This document shows positions 1 through 11,542 of a DNA stretch of 64,000 nucleotides, one piece after another; positions within the stretch are counted from its first letter, which is position 1, and every line of letters begins with the position of its first letter. The position numbers and the translations under genes were made by a program. Source of the DNA: Microstegium vimineum (Eukaryota > Streptophyta > Magnoliopsida > Poales > Poaceae); NCBI GenBank assembly GCA_022036555.1, contig CM039140.1, forward strand, positions 28,353,843 through 28,417,842. Reading direction: 5' to 3'. The notes beneath the pieces are model-generated. The model saw only the letters and a program-made list of their open reading frames with translations, was not told where the DNA came from and searched no databases.

Positions 1-1528
1 ATTAGCTTTCCTTGTGCTTTTCTTCATCACCGTGGGTTTAAACATCTTGTATCTATTATGCAAAGTATTATATCATAATTACATGTCATGTTTATCACGC
101 TGTGAAGCTATAAAAATGGTGGGCAGATAAAGAGGTTAGTATGAAACATAAAAACGTTTCTCGCCTCGATACAAGACTATTGGTATAAGGCGACCGCCTT
201 GGTTAATTAAACAATAACTGTGGTCGACACCTAACATTTCTAGCCATCGTGAAATCTTAACTAAGGCAGGCGTTTGGACAGCGGACCTGTCCCTGATTAA
301 CAGAGGTGCCCACCTAGTACGCCCTCCTCCGTTAAGCTTAAGACACTGCCTCTGTTAATATTTTGATTAGTAAATGGAATTATGTCAACTTATCGCACAT
401 GGCTAGCTATTGAAGTGCTCGGATTTAAGATGTCAAAATCTTTTTGATGCTTTCCACTTTAATGCTTGTTTGCCGTTGAGTCATGGTTCATATGGGAGAT
501 TATTTGGTTTATGTGACAGGGACTCTTAATAACGTCTGTGTCACTTGAGGTGCAAACTTCTCCTATGTTTTATGCAAGTTAGTAGACTTGAGCGCTTTAT
601 TAAAGTAAATATGTTCTTGTAAGGAACATCTTGTGTGGAACACATATTTATGTTTGAATGTTGATCACGGTATATGAGATTTTAGTATTACTATAGACTC
701 ATGAAAGCCCTGGAGTTTGAATTATATGCTCCAACAAGATGACATGTGTTGGTAATACAGGCTCACTGGCTAGTGTCAGTTGCCTTGGTATCTCAAATGC
801 CGACAATATATGATCATGCGATGCAAGGAACATCTAAATAAGTCGCACAAAGCGCTGGTCTTTATATTTATTGTCTAATTGTTCAGTAAAAAAGCGGTTT
901 TACAGATACTATGTAAACATTCCCACGATAGTATAGTAGTTATATGCCTATTGACCCTTTATCAAAATTTAATTCTACACACATTTTCCTGGAATTATGA
1001 AAACATCAGAAATGTAAATATTGACAAAAAGAATTATACATGTAATTGGTGGTAAACTTTTGTGCTGACCATATTCGAGCAGCCTACATAGCGGCATTGG
1101 CTGGATGATATATATATATAAATAAAGGCACATTTTTTTAATTTCTGTTATTATGAAAGCATTGTCCATAACAAACCTTGCCATGACGATCCTATGCTAT
1201 TAATCCACTTTCTAATTACATTATACAATTTTCCCCACGTTATAGATATCATTCATAATTTACAAGGTTAATTAAAACTAGAAACTCAGATAAAATTATA
1301 CGACTGATTGCAGCTAGTATGCCTTGACTCATTTGTCACAGAATATTATTTATAAGTACAGTGCGGATGCCTAATCACATGCATGCAGCTTGTTTGTACA
1401 CAGATAACTTGTATAAAAAATGTATTATCTTTGTGACTCATCATGATCAGACAAGGACATGTGTATGCACATCGGGTGGTTACACACATATTCTATGTTA
1501 TCTCTGAAAGTGTTCACATACAAATAAT
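1..1528. repeat. Tandem ~1.53 kb AT-rich repeat, copy 1
   Basis: The sequence starting attagctttcc at position 1 recurs at 1,529 and again at 3,053, giving periods of 1,528 and 1,524 bp. Copies 1 and 2 are nearly identical over their whole length, with scattered substitutions and a few short indels. No reading frame here is convincing: the short frames at 975-1,184 and 1,443-1,667 repeat only because the DNA does. The unit resembles, in order and orientation, the DNA upstream of the terpene synthase at 58,150-61,029. I see no terminal inverted repeats, so the unit may be a duplicated intergenic segment rather than a transposon. Confidence 0.9.
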
Positions 1529-3052
1529 ATTAGCTTTCCTTGTGCTTTTCTTCATCACCGTGGGTTTAAACATCTTGTATCTATTATGCAAAGTATTATA
1601 TCATAATTACATGTCATGTTTATCACGCTGTGAAGCTATAAAAATGGTGGGCAGATCAAGAGGTTAGTATGAAACATAAAAACGTTTCTCGCCTCGATAC
1701 AAGACTATTGGTATAAGACGACCGCCTTGGTTAATTAAACATTAACTGTGGTTGACACCTAACATTTCTAGCCATCGTGAAATCTTAACTAAGGCAGGTG
1801 TTTGGACAGCGGACCTGTCCCTGATTAACAGAGGTGCCCACCTAGTACGACCTCCTCCGTTAAGCTTAAGACACTTCCTCGGTTAATATTTTGATTAGTA
1901 AATGGAATTATGTCAACTTATCGCACATGGCTAGCTATTGAAGTGCTCGGATTTAAGATGTCAAAATCTATTTGATGCTTTCCACTTTAATGCTTGCTTG
2001 TCGTTGAGTCATGGTTCATATGGGAGATTATTTGGTTTATGTGACGGGACTCTTAATAACGTCTGTGTCACTTGAGGTGCAAACTTCACCTATGTTTTAT
2101 GCAATTTAGTAGACTTGAGCACTTTATTGAAGGAAATATGTTCTTGTAAGGAACATCTTGTGTGGAACACATATTTATATTTGAATGTTGATCACGGTAT
2201 ATGAGATTTTAGTATTACTATAGACTCATGAAAGCCCTGGAGTTTGAATTATATGCTCCAACAAGATGACATGTGTTGGTAATACAGGCTCACTGGCTAG
2301 TGTCAGTTGCCTTGGTATCTCAAATGCCGACAATATATGATCATGCGATGCAAGGAACATCTAAATAAGTCGCAAATAGCGCTGGTCTTTATATTTATTG
2401 TCGAATTGTTCAGTAAAAAAGCGGTTTTACAGATACTATGTAAACATTCCCACGATAGTACAGTAGTTATATGCCTATTGACCCTTTATCAAAATTTAAT
2501 TCTACACACATTTTCCTAGAATTATGAAAACATCAGAAATGTAAATATTGGCAAAAAGAATTATACATGTAATTGGTGGTAAACTTTTGTGCTGACCATA
2601 TTCGAGCAGCCGACATAGCTGACATTGGCTGGATGATATATATATAAATAAAGGCACATTTTTTTTTTCTGTTATTATGAAAGCATTGTCCATAACAAAC
2701 CTTGCCATGACGATCCTATGCTATTAATCCACTTTCTAATTACATTATACAATTTTCCCCACGTTATAGATATCATTCATAATTTACAAGGTTAATTAAA
2801 ACTAGAAACTTAGATGAATTTATACTACTGATTGCAGCTAGTATGCCAAGACTCATTCGTCAGAGAATATTATTTATATGTAGAGTGCGGATGCCTAATC
2901 ACATGCATGCAGCTTGTTTATACAAAGATAACTTGTATAAAAAATGTATTATCTTTGTGACTCATCATGATCAGGCAAGGACATGTGTATGCACATAGGG
3001 TGGTTACATAGGTATTCTAGGTTATCTCTCAAAGTGGTCACATACAAATAAT
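1529..3052. repeat. Tandem ~1.53 kb AT-rich repeat, copy 2
   Basis: This is the second full copy of the unit described at 1-1,528, in the same orientation. Differences from copy 1 include short indels near 2,045 and 2,650 and a loss of two TA steps in the TATATA run near 2,640. The two copies therefore diverged after duplication, and the pair is not an exact assembly duplicate. Confidence 0.9.
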
Positions 3053-3112
3053 ATTAGCTTTCCTGTGCTTTTCTTCATCATGGTGCGTTTAAATATTTGT
3101 ATCTACTATACA
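3053..3112. repeat. Truncated third copy of the ~1.53 kb repeat
   Basis: About 60 bp match the start of the repeat unit (attagctttcc-like, then the CTTCATCA region) before similarity is lost. The break abuts the R1-type retrotransposon end at about 3,127, so the tandem array was cut here during or after retrotransposon arrival. Confidence 0.75.
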
Positions 3113-3126
3113 AATAATAACATTTT

Positions 3127-3222
3127 GCACCCCGCGGAGAATTGAACCTCTTACTAACCCTGCAGATCGTCGCAAAAGCCCCTATAACGATTCTTCTTAT
3201 CCGCATAGAGGCTCGGGGCTAC
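3127..3222 (+). mobile_element. Truncated 3' end of a second R1-type element before the 5' LTR
   Basis: These 96 bp match 17,459-17,555, the last stretch of R1 internal sequence up to and including the polypurine tract (AGGCTCGGGGCTAC here, with one more G in the other copy). Normal target DNA should precede a 5' LTR. Finding an internal 3' end here means that the LTR at 3,223-4,535 also served as the 3' LTR of another, mostly deleted element. The left break falls in the right arm of a strong hairpin that is intact at 17,440-17,469. Confidence 0.85.
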
Positions 3223-3402
3223 TGTCGGGTACAAAGGTAAGGGGTACCCTAAACCTGCGATAAACTAACACTCAACATAGCAACCATTTTTAAGACATGA
3301 TCCGATCAGCCGTTCAAGTCAATGGATAAGGGCCCATCACACAAAGGCCTCCCTCACCGGCAACGCAACCAGTCGTGGGCCGCCCATTACTGGAAGAACG
3401 GA

Positions 3403-3592
3403 CGACTAGGGGTCGAACGAACGACACCCCCCCGCCTCTACCTCGACTGACGGACAGGGTCGAACGAACGACCCCTCCGCCCCCGCCTCTACCTTGACTG
3501 ACGGATAGGGGTCGAACGAACGACGCCTCTGCCTCCGCCTCGACCCTCGAATGACGGACAGGGGGTCGAACGAACGACCCTGAGAAGAAGCT
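3403..3592. repeat. Minisatellite in the R1 5' LTR
   Basis: About four imperfect repeats of roughly 50-60 bp each carry the core GTCGAACGAACGAC followed by a C-rich CCTCCGCC stretch and GACTGACGGA. The same array is present in the 3' LTR at about 17,737-17,930, so it belongs to the family rather than to this copy. It lies in U3, upstream of the TATA box. Confidence 0.8.
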
Positions 3593-4133
3593 CGACCGAC
3601 TTACCTGCTCCTGGTATGGGTTAAAGGGGATCCGATGCACCTACCTGCCCCCGCCTAACGCCATGGGCGCCCATACCGTTGTCAAATCCATCAGCTCACC
3701 ACCCATGCCCTGGACCTCCGTTGATCGTGCGACCGCTGTAGCCACGTTGCAAGTACGGAATCCAGAGGCACCCCCTCGAGCCATGAAGAGGACAGCCCTC
3801 GACCATGTCTCCAGGGATACGACAGGGTCACGCCGGCCTCGACCCCCCCTCGACCGGGGGGCTCGACCACCGTCCCCAACCACTCCAGCATGGCTCCCGT
3901 CCAGTCCGTCCCGCGTCGACTGTGGGACTCGTACCCGTCTACAGAAGGTCAACCCTGCTGCGCCATGATGTGCCGCAGCGTCCAGTCTGCCATCACCATA
4001 CTCCGAAACACCAGAAGGACGGGCAGGCCACGCCGCTACAACGATCGACGTCCCTTCGCCAACATGGTGCCACGGACACACCTCCCATGCCGCTACAGTT
4101 TAGGACTCTGGACTCCCGTACCTCCCCTTGATC

Positions 4134-4141
4134 TATAAAAG
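4134..4141 (+). promoter_or_regulatory. R1 LTR TATA box
   Basis: TATAAAAG lies about 400 bp before the LTR end, in the sequence CTATAAAAGGGGATGCC. The 3' LTR has the same box at 18,473-18,480. This is the likely core promoter for gag-pol transcription. Confidence 0.7.
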
Positions 4142-4535
4142 GGGATGCCGGGATAGAAGAAAGGGGCAGGCAGAGACACGGATATCGGCTCACACATTGG
4201 TATTCGCATTTGGACATCAGCTCTGACCCGCATACACCACACACCCAATTGTTTGATCGACCTCTCAAGCAATCAACCGACCACCTAGGATAGCCCTGCT
4301 AGTCCTAGGCCTCATCTCATCTCGAACACCCCCGTGTAAACCTGCTTGTATCCCCCCTGTACGAGCACTTCGGTGCAAGATAATACAATCTATGCTCCCC
4401 CGCTGGACGTAGGGCCTTCTGTGCCCGAACAAGGATAAATCTTGTGTTCTTCTTGCATCACATCTGGGAGAGGGAGCACGCAATATACAAATTTACTAGC
4501 CGGTGGTCTTGACCCCCCGGATCATAACACCGACA

Positions 4536-4555
4536 GTTGGCGCGCCAGGTAGGGG
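4536..4555 (+). other. R1 primer-binding site
   Basis: TTGGCGCGCCAGGTAGGGG directly follows the 5' LTR terminus CGACA. This kind of site is typical of RIRE2/Cinful-like grass Ty3/gypsy elements. G has nearly the same site (TTGGTGCGCCAGGTAGGGG) at 31,761-31,780. Confidence 0.8.
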
Positions 4556-5557
4556 GCTTTGCGTGTCGATCAACTCCAAACTACTCTCCCATATGGATTC
4601 CACGATCCCATCACTTCCATTCGCCACCACCATCTAGTTCGGGAGCCTAGAGTTCATGTCCACAGGCCACGGCCACGACATGGTTCTACTCTCAGCTAGT
4701 GGCATGGATAGCAGCAGCTCCGGTAATCTGGGGCCAAGGAGGACCAGAGGACGGCCCCACCGCTCGTGCCCGTCGCCTGCGACCAGGAGGAGGCGCGAAC
4801 GACGCTGCCGCACTCTTCATCGTGCGGATCCCGAGACGCCGGACGCAGGCCCCCGGCCTCAGCTAGTGACATAGTTCCTCCCTTCGGGAGCCTGTTTGAC
4901 CCATGCCTGTGGGTCGGGGGCGGGTACCTCGCTGAGCCTGACTTTGGCTCTGCCATACCGTCATCTCAGAGGGTCCCCGTGGCTTCTCCGACATACTCGG
5001 CCGCGCCACCGCACAACCTGTTTCCACATGGGCTCTACAACAGCGTCAGGCTCTGTTTTGCTTTTGTAGGCTCGCAGATGCAGGCACGTTACGGCTCCCC
5101 AGGGAACCTGCTACGTACGACGATCAACCTCGTCACCACCCCTCCACTAGATGAGCGCCCGGAGTCACGACAAGCCCTGGCCCTAGGTTGTCAGACCTAG
5201 GGGACGGTATGGCAATGGCTGGAGGAGGAATGCTGGGGATCTTTCCCCAACTTCTACCACGACTACCCTGACTCGAACTCCTCCGACGAGGGTTACGATC
5301 CCACGCAGAAGTGCTTCCACCTCGTCGATCCGGTCGACTCCCAGGATGACATCAATGACGCCGCGGCCACGGATGATGGGGGAGGGGGCAACGCTACCCC
5401 GGCGCGAGACGTCGCCCCCCGGTTCTAGTCGAAGCCGATCCACCACAAGACACTCAAATCGCGCAAGTTCGAGAGCTACTCGCCAAGCTCGAGGAGGAGC
5501 GTCTGCGACTCCAGCAGCTCGAGCACGCCCTCGAGCGAGATCGCAGGCAGCCCCGGG
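4556..5557 (+). other. R1 leader between primer-binding site and gag core
   Basis: This GC-rich kilobase has only short interrupted frames on both strands. It probably holds the 5' untranslated leader and a degraded N-terminal part of gag, since gag in related elements begins close to the primer-binding site. I cannot fix a start codon. Confidence 0.5.
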
Positions 5558-6973
5558 GTGGAGGAGCCTGTGAGCGGGCCCGGGAAGTCCATCGACAAAT
5601 CGTCGAGGAGGGGGCAAACGAGCGCCACGTCTACAACCGTGCCAGCCAAAATGTTGTGGTGGCCGCAATGCTGCTTTGTGACATGCCGGCACCATCTACA
5701 CCCCAGGCACGACGCATCAGGAATGAAATCCAGGGGCTTCGTCAAACAAGCGGAGAGCTCGGCCTCAAGACAAAGAGGAGCTGCTTCTGAGCGGCGGGAC
5801 GTGCCCCCTCGACAAGATCGAGAGGTATCCGTCCACCAAGACAAGGCGCCCCAAGGCGGAGCGGTGCGGCAACTAGTTCGAGACCGCATCCTCGACGATC
5901 GACAACCACGAGACGCGCGATATGACATCAACGACAACAAATGACGCCGACACGGTGACGCTGAGGCTCGAGGTTATAGTGCTCATTGAGGTGGGCGCTA
6001 CGACAGCGACGAGGATCAACGTTGATCCCCGGAACCACCAGGGCCACGAGTCTTCAGCAAGACAATCCGGCAAACTGCCTTGCCCATTTGTTTCCGTCGA
6101 CCCACCAGCCTGGTCAAGTACAACGGCGAAACCAAGCCGGAGCTCTGGCTTGCTGATTTCAGGCTGGCATGTCAGCTAGGAGGAGCCGACGACGACCACA
6201 TCATCATTCGGCAACTTCCGCTCTTCCTCTCCGACACCGCTCGAAGGTGGCTCGAGGAGCTACCCCCAGACTTGATCCATGGCTGGCCCGACCTGGTCAG
6301 GATCTTCGAGGGGAACTTCATGGGAACCTATGTGCGGCCAGGAAACTCCTGGGACCTCTGCAGCTGCAACCAGAAGCCAGGGGAAACCCTCCGTGACTTC
6401 ATCCGACGGTTCTCCAAGCAACGTACCGAGCTAACCCACATCTCCGACCACGACGCCATCACGTCGTTCATCGCCGAGACAACCTGCAAGGAGCTAGTGC
6501 GGGAACTGGGATGGAACACCCCCAAGACCGCCAACTAACTTATGGACGTCGTCGCCAACTATGCAGCCGGCGAGGAAGCTGTTGGTGCGTTTTTCTATGC
6601 ATCCCCGAGCAAGGGGAAAGCCAAGGCGGACGAGTCCGGGGGCTCGAATGATCTGCCCAAGAAGAACAATAACAACAACAACAAGAAGAAGAACCATCCG
6701 GGTCAACGCGACGTCGAGCCCTACGATCTTGTCATTGCGACAGACAAGAAGAAGCCTCGAGGTCCACCTCTCGAGGGGGGCGTCTTCGACAAAATGCTGA
6801 AAGACCCATGCCCCTATCACAAGGGGCCGGCCAACCACAGCCTCGAGGACTGTCGCATGCTCAAGAAGCACTTCTGCTCCCTCGGCCTTAAGAAAGACGA
6901 CAAGAAGGAGGACCCACAGGACAAGGGCAATGGCAAGAATGGGGCTTCCCCGAGATCCTCGATTGTTTCATGA
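5558..6973 (+). pseudogene. gag: R1 gag, decayed
   Basis: Gag forms the capsid of the retrotransposon particle. One frame can be followed from 5,558 to 6,973. It holds a Retrotrans_gag core at about 6,100-6,500 (residues such as GETKPELWLADFRLACQ and WLEELPPDLIHGWPDL), a basic Asn/Lys-rich linker near 6,660-6,710, and a C-x2-H-x5-H-x4-C knuckle at about 6,810-6,855. At least four in-frame stops (5,942-5,944, two TGA codons near 5,985 and 6,030, and TAA at 6,536-6,538) make it non-functional. The matching part of G gag at 30,102-30,464 (minus) aligns closely, so R1 and G are related. The N-terminus is uncertain. Confidence 0.85.
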
Positions 6974-7080
6974 TCTTCGGGGGACCCTCGACCCGACTCA
7001 GCATGCGTCAGCGCAAGAGTGAGCGTCGGGAGGTCTTCTCCGTTCTAGCTCAAGCTCCTCGATACCTCGACTAGTCACAC

Positions 7081-7752
7081 GTGCCGATCACCTTCGATCA
7101 GGACGACCATCCCAAGCACATCCCCAACGCAGGGGTCTACCAAATCGTCGTCGACCCGATCATACTCAACACTCGCCTCACCAAGGTACTCATGGATGGG
7201 GGAAGCAGCCTCAACATCATCTACGCCGAGACCCTCGACCTCCTGAGGATCCCAAGGACCATGCTCCTGCCCAGCGCGGGGGGATTCCACGGGATCGTCC
7301 CAGGAAAGAAGGCACTCCCGATCGGCCGCGTCAAACTACCCGTCTGCTTCGGTACCCCCTCAAACTTCCGGAAGGAAGATCTGACCTTCGAGGTGGTCGC
7401 ATTCCATGGTATGTACCACGCCATCATCGGTCGACCGGGATATGCCAAGTTCATGGCGATCTCGAATTACACCTACCTCAAGCTAAAGATGTCGGGGCCC
7501 AAGGGAGTCATCACCGTCGACACCTCCTACAAGCACGCTTACGACTGCGATGTCGAGTGCGTAGAAAATGCCGAGGCGGTCGAGGAGTCAGCCATCCTCG
7601 CGGCCCTTGACGACTTCTCCAAGGAGATCCCCGACCCCAAGCGGCACGCCGGCAACTTCAAGCCTGCGGAGGACACCAAGACCATCCCGCTCAACCTCGA
7701 CCACGCGGATGGGAAGGTGCTGATGATCAGCGCCACCCTCGAGCCCAAATAG
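7081..7752 (+). pseudogene. R1 aspartic protease
   Basis: This open stretch has the retropepsin active site in LMDGGSSLNIIY near 7,190-7,225, followed by the second conserved part (GRPGYAKFMAI) near 7,430. The enzyme would cut the Gag-Pol polyprotein. It lies in a different frame from gag and in the same frame as the downstream reverse transcriptase. It ends at a TAG at 7,750-7,752 that looks like a mutated CAG, because the coding similarity runs on without a gap. This is part of a broken polyprotein, not a stand-alone gene. Confidence 0.88.
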
Positions 7753-9053
7753 GAAGTCGTGCTCGTCGACTTTCTCTACGTGAATGCTGACGTGTTTGCG
7801 TGGAGTCCCTCGGATATGCCGGGCATTCCGAGGGATGTCGCCGAGCACTCCTTGGACATCCGGGCCGGATCCAAACCGGTAAAGCAACGGTTGCGCCGCT
7901 TCGACGAGGAGAAGCGTAGAATCATCGGGGAGGAGGTCGACAAGCTTTTGAAGGCCGGATTCATCAAGGAGGTACATCATCCCGAGTGGTTAGCAGATCC
8001 CGTACTTGTCAAGAAAAAGAATGGAAAGGATAGGATGTGCGTAGACTACACTAGTTTAAATAAAGCATGTCCCAAGGTTCCTTTTCCATTACCACGTATC
8101 GATCAAATAGTAGATTCCACTTCGGGATGTGAAACTCTCTGCTTCCTTGATGCGTATTCTGGCTATCACCAAATAAAGATGAAGGAGTCCGATCAGCTCG
8201 CGACTTCCTTCATCGCCCCCTTTGGCATGTTTTGCTACCTCACTATGCCCTTCGGTTTGCGGAACGTCGGGGCCACATATCAACGATACATGCTCCATGT
8301 CTTTGGAAAACACATAGGGCCGGCCATCGAGGCCTACGTCGATGACATCGTGGTCAAATCCAAAAAAGTCGAGAATCTAGTCGGGGACCTTGAGATCACG
8401 TTTGGGTGCCTCAGGGCAAATCACATAAAGCTGAACCCAGAGAAGTGTGTCTTTGGGGTCCCTCGAGGCATGCTCTTAGGGTACATAGTTTCCCAACGCG
8501 GGATTGAGGCCAACCCGGAAAAGGTAAACGCAATCACCAGGATGGGCCCGATCAAGGATCTTAAGGGCGTGCAAAGGGTCACAGGGTGCCTCGCTGCCCT
8601 CGGCCAGTTCATCTCACGGCTCGGGGAAAAAGCCCTCCCCCTTTATCGCCTCCTTAAGAAAACAGAACACTTCACATGGACCATCGAGGCCAAGGAGTCG
8701 CTCTCCAAACTCAAAGCCTTGCTCACCTCACCACCTATCTTGGTGGCCCCAGGCCCAGCCGAGCCCCTCTTGCTCTATGTCGCGGCAACTACCCAGGTAG
8801 TCAGCGCTGCCATAGTAATCGAGAGGGTGGAAGAGGGACATGGCCTGCCAGTTCAGAAGCATGTCTACTTCGTGAGCGAGGTACTTTCCGAGACTAAGAT
8901 GAGATACCCCCACATCCATAAGCTATTGTATGCCATCGTCCTCACTCGGCGCAAGCTCTAGCACTATTTCCTGGGCCACCCGGTTACTGTGGTCTCATCT
9001 TTCCCCCTCGGGGAGATAATCCAGAACCGGGAGGCGTCTGGAAGGATCGCGAA
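7753..9053 (+). pseudogene. R1 reverse transcriptase domain
   Basis: The Ty3/gypsy reverse transcriptase is clear: MPFGLRNVGATYQR precedes the catalytic YVDD in EAYVDDIVVKSKK near 8,333, and FLDAYSGYHQI lies near 8,145. The frame is open from 7,759 to 8,958 and then meets TAG at 8,959-8,961 (probably from CAG), after which recognisable sequence continues. A one-base shift near 9,070 moves the reading into the frame used by RNase H. The enzyme would copy element RNA into DNA in the cytoplasmic particle, but this copy cannot make a full product. Confidence 0.93.
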
Positions 9054-9640
9054 GTGGTCGGTCGAGCTCATGGGGAAACTCTCTCCTACGCCCCTCGGAA
9101 GGCCATCAAGTCTCAGGTATTGGCAGATTTCATTGCAGAATGGACCGACACCCAACTACCCCCAGCACAAGTTCACACCGAGCTCTGGACCATGTACTTC
9201 GATGGATCGTTGATGAAGACGGGGGCAGGCGCCGGATTGCTGTTCATATCACCCTCAGGGGTCCACATGCGCTACGTCATCCGCCTCCACTTCCCCGCCT
9301 CCAACAACGTAGCCGAGTACGAGGCCCTCGTCAATGGTCTGCGCATCGCCATCGAGCTCGGGGTCCGACGCCTCGACGTTCGGGGGGACTCGCAATTGGT
9401 AAGCGACCAAGTGATGAAAGATTCGAGCTGCCACGACGCCAAGATGGAAGCCTACTGTAAGGAGGTCCGAAGGCTCGAGGACAAATTCTACGGCCTCGAG
9501 CTCAACCACATCGCCCGCCGGTACAACGAAGCTGCTGACGAGCTGGCCAAAATCGCGTCGACCCGAGGCATGATTCCTCCCGACGTCTTCTCAAGGGACC
9601 TTCACAAGCCGTCCGTCGACCTAGGGTCGGGGGCTCGTTC
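9054..9640 (+). pseudogene. R1 RNase H domain
   Basis: RNase H residues are visible in order: D in YFDGS (~9,200), E in NVAEYEAL (~9,310), D in RGDSQLV (~9,390) and D in NEAADELA (~9,530). The domain degrades RNA in RNA-DNA hybrids during reverse transcription. It is open in its own frame up to 9,773, but it is joined to the reverse transcriptase only across a frameshift, and another shift near 9,650-9,700 separates it from integrase. Confidence 0.88.
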
Positions 9641-9700
9641 CCTCGAGCAAGGGGTCGATCCACCCCCTCGACCGATCCCCCCTCGAATGGGGAAGAAGTC

Positions 9701-10986
9701 ATGGAGGTCGACGGAACGGCCGCAACACCAACCCCCTCGACGGACTGGCGCACACCGTACCTCGAGACTCTAATACGGGGTGAGCTCCTAGAAGACCGCA
9801 CCGAAGCCCGACGCATAGCCCGACATGCCAAAACCTACGTCTTGTATGGGGATGGCTGCGAGCTGTATCCACGCAGCCCTACCGGTATACTTCAGCGTTG
9901 CCTCACCCTCGAGGAGGGGAGGGCACTAGTGAAGGACCTACACTCGGGGGCTTGCGGCCACCACACGGCGCCAAGAACGCTGGTAGGAAGCGCCTTTCGA
10001 TAAGGCTTCTATTGGCCAACAGCCGTCATCGACGCTACCAAACTTGTTCGATCTTGCAAGGGATGCCAATTCTATGCCAGGCAGACCCACCTGCCTGCGC
10101 AAGCTCTTCAAATGATACCCCTAACTTGGCCATTCGCAGTATGGGGGCTCGACATGGTCGGCCCCCTGAAGAAAACAAAAGGTGGCCACACCCACCTCCT
10201 CGTGGCCATAGACAAGTTCTCGAAATGGATCGAGGCTCGACCCATTGTCAACATTCAATCTCGACAAGCCATGCTATTCTTCACAGACATCATCCATTGC
10301 TTCGGGGTTCCCAATGTCATCATCACCGACAATGGCACGCAGTTCACCGGTCAAAAGTTCCTGGACTTCTGTGACCACCACCACATCAGGGTGAACTGGT
10401 CCGCAGTCGCCCACCCTCGGACTAACGGCCAGGTCGAGCACGCCAATGGTATGGTTTTGTAGGGCCTCAAACTAATGATCTTCGACCGACTAAACAAACA
10501 TGGCAAGAGATGGGTCGACGAGCTACCCTCTGTCCTATGGAGTCTCCGAACAACACCTAGTCGAGCCATGGGGTTCTCCCGTTCTTCTTGGTCTATGGGT
10601 GGTAGGCCGTCCTCCCCACTGATCTCGAGTATGGGTCCCCTGGATTAAAGGCATACAACGAGCAAGCTAACGCAGAAGCCCGAGAGGACTCCCTTGACCA
10701 GCTCGAGGAAGCCCAGGACACGGCCCTCTTCAAGTCGGCAAAGTACCAACAGACGCTGCGGCGCTACCACGACAAGCACATACGCAAAAGGGACCTCGAC
10801 GTCGGCGACCTCGTACTACGCCGCCGACAAAGCAACAAGGGGCGTCACAAGCTGACGCCACCTTGGGAAGGACCCTTCATCGTGGTAGAGGTGCTGAAGC
10901 CAGGGACTTACAAACTGAAGAACAAAAAGGGCGAGATCCTCACCAACACGTGGAACATCGAACAACTACGTCGTTTCTATCCCTAA
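9701..10986 (+). pseudogene. R1 integrase
   Basis: The integrase has an H-H-C-C zinc-binding region (HHTAPRTLVG to CKGCQFYA, ~9,950-10,080). The DDE core follows: D in WGLDMVGPL (~10,150), D in IITDNGTQF (~10,325) and E in NGQVEHANG (~10,435). A C-terminal GPFIVVEVLKPGTYKL segment runs to the stop at 10,984-10,986. Stops at about 10,001-10,003 and 10,460-10,462 (TAG) and shifts near 10,570-10,650 break it. The C-terminus lacks a chromodomain, consistent with the Tat-type lineage. Confidence 0.9.
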
Positions 10987-11542
10987 GGCCTCGAAGCCTT
11001 GTACATTTTCCGCATCATGTACACTTATCGCATTATGAATGAGTAAAATGTTCTCGAAGTACATTTCACATTCGTTCATAACTTTGAGGTAGCCTCGACT
11101 CTGCTCCGGCAAAGTCAAGCCTCCCTCGGGGGCTGACAGGGGGGGACCCCCCCTCCTAAGTCCTCTAAAACCCGAACGTTTTTCGAAACTCGACGCTTCT
11201 CTTCCCATCCTTGCCCCGAGTACGCTTCATGACTAAGTAAAAATGCCTCGAACTCCCTAAGGGTCGAGGGCCGTCGAGCCGGGGACTCTCCTACGCCTCA
11301 GGGCTACGGTACCCCCACTCGCTCCCCACCTCTAGGGATACGAGCGTGCGTCGAATACTTAGTCCACAAGCAACGACTCAGGCAAAGAGAAATAGAGACA
11401 GCTTGAGGAATAAAAACACCCAGATGCATCTCGAATAAAATGCATTAAAGTTAAGAAGCCCCCAGGGGCTCGACATCGTATTGTCGCAAAAACTAATCTA
11501 CTACATGGACCTTCCTGTCCAGATTCGGCACGCAGGCCTCGT
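10987..11542. other. Spacer between R1 integrase and the antisense gene
   Basis: No coding similarity is visible. This is where the 3' ends of two convergent transcripts would meet: gag-pol from the left and the antisense gene from the right. TCGA words remain frequent, as in the rest of R1. Confidence 0.5.

Larger units (their letters stand above)
3223..4535 (+). mobile_element. R1 5' LTR (Ty3/gypsy)
   Basis: The LTR starts TGTCGGGTACAAAGG and ends CACCGACA, and it is followed at once by a primer-binding site. It is 1,313 bp long and matches 17,556-18,851 along its whole length, with many substitutions and small indels, so the insertion is not recent. It contains a GTCGAACGAACGAC minisatellite near its start and a TATAAAAG box at 4,134-4,141. 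The short ORFs seen here on both strands are shadows of the LTR sequence. Confidence 0.93.

Noticed and set aside
975..2708. Pair of similar ~69-residue frames on the minus strand (975-1,184 and 2,502-2,708) and other short frames in the tandem repeat
   Set aside because: They resemble each other only because the DNA is duplicated. Indels between copies change the reading, and no domain, splice pattern or codon bias supports coding.
3403..3592. CRISPR-like array
   Set aside because: Repeats are imperfect, there are no unique spacers of constant length, the context is a plant LTR, and the same array recurs in the other LTR.
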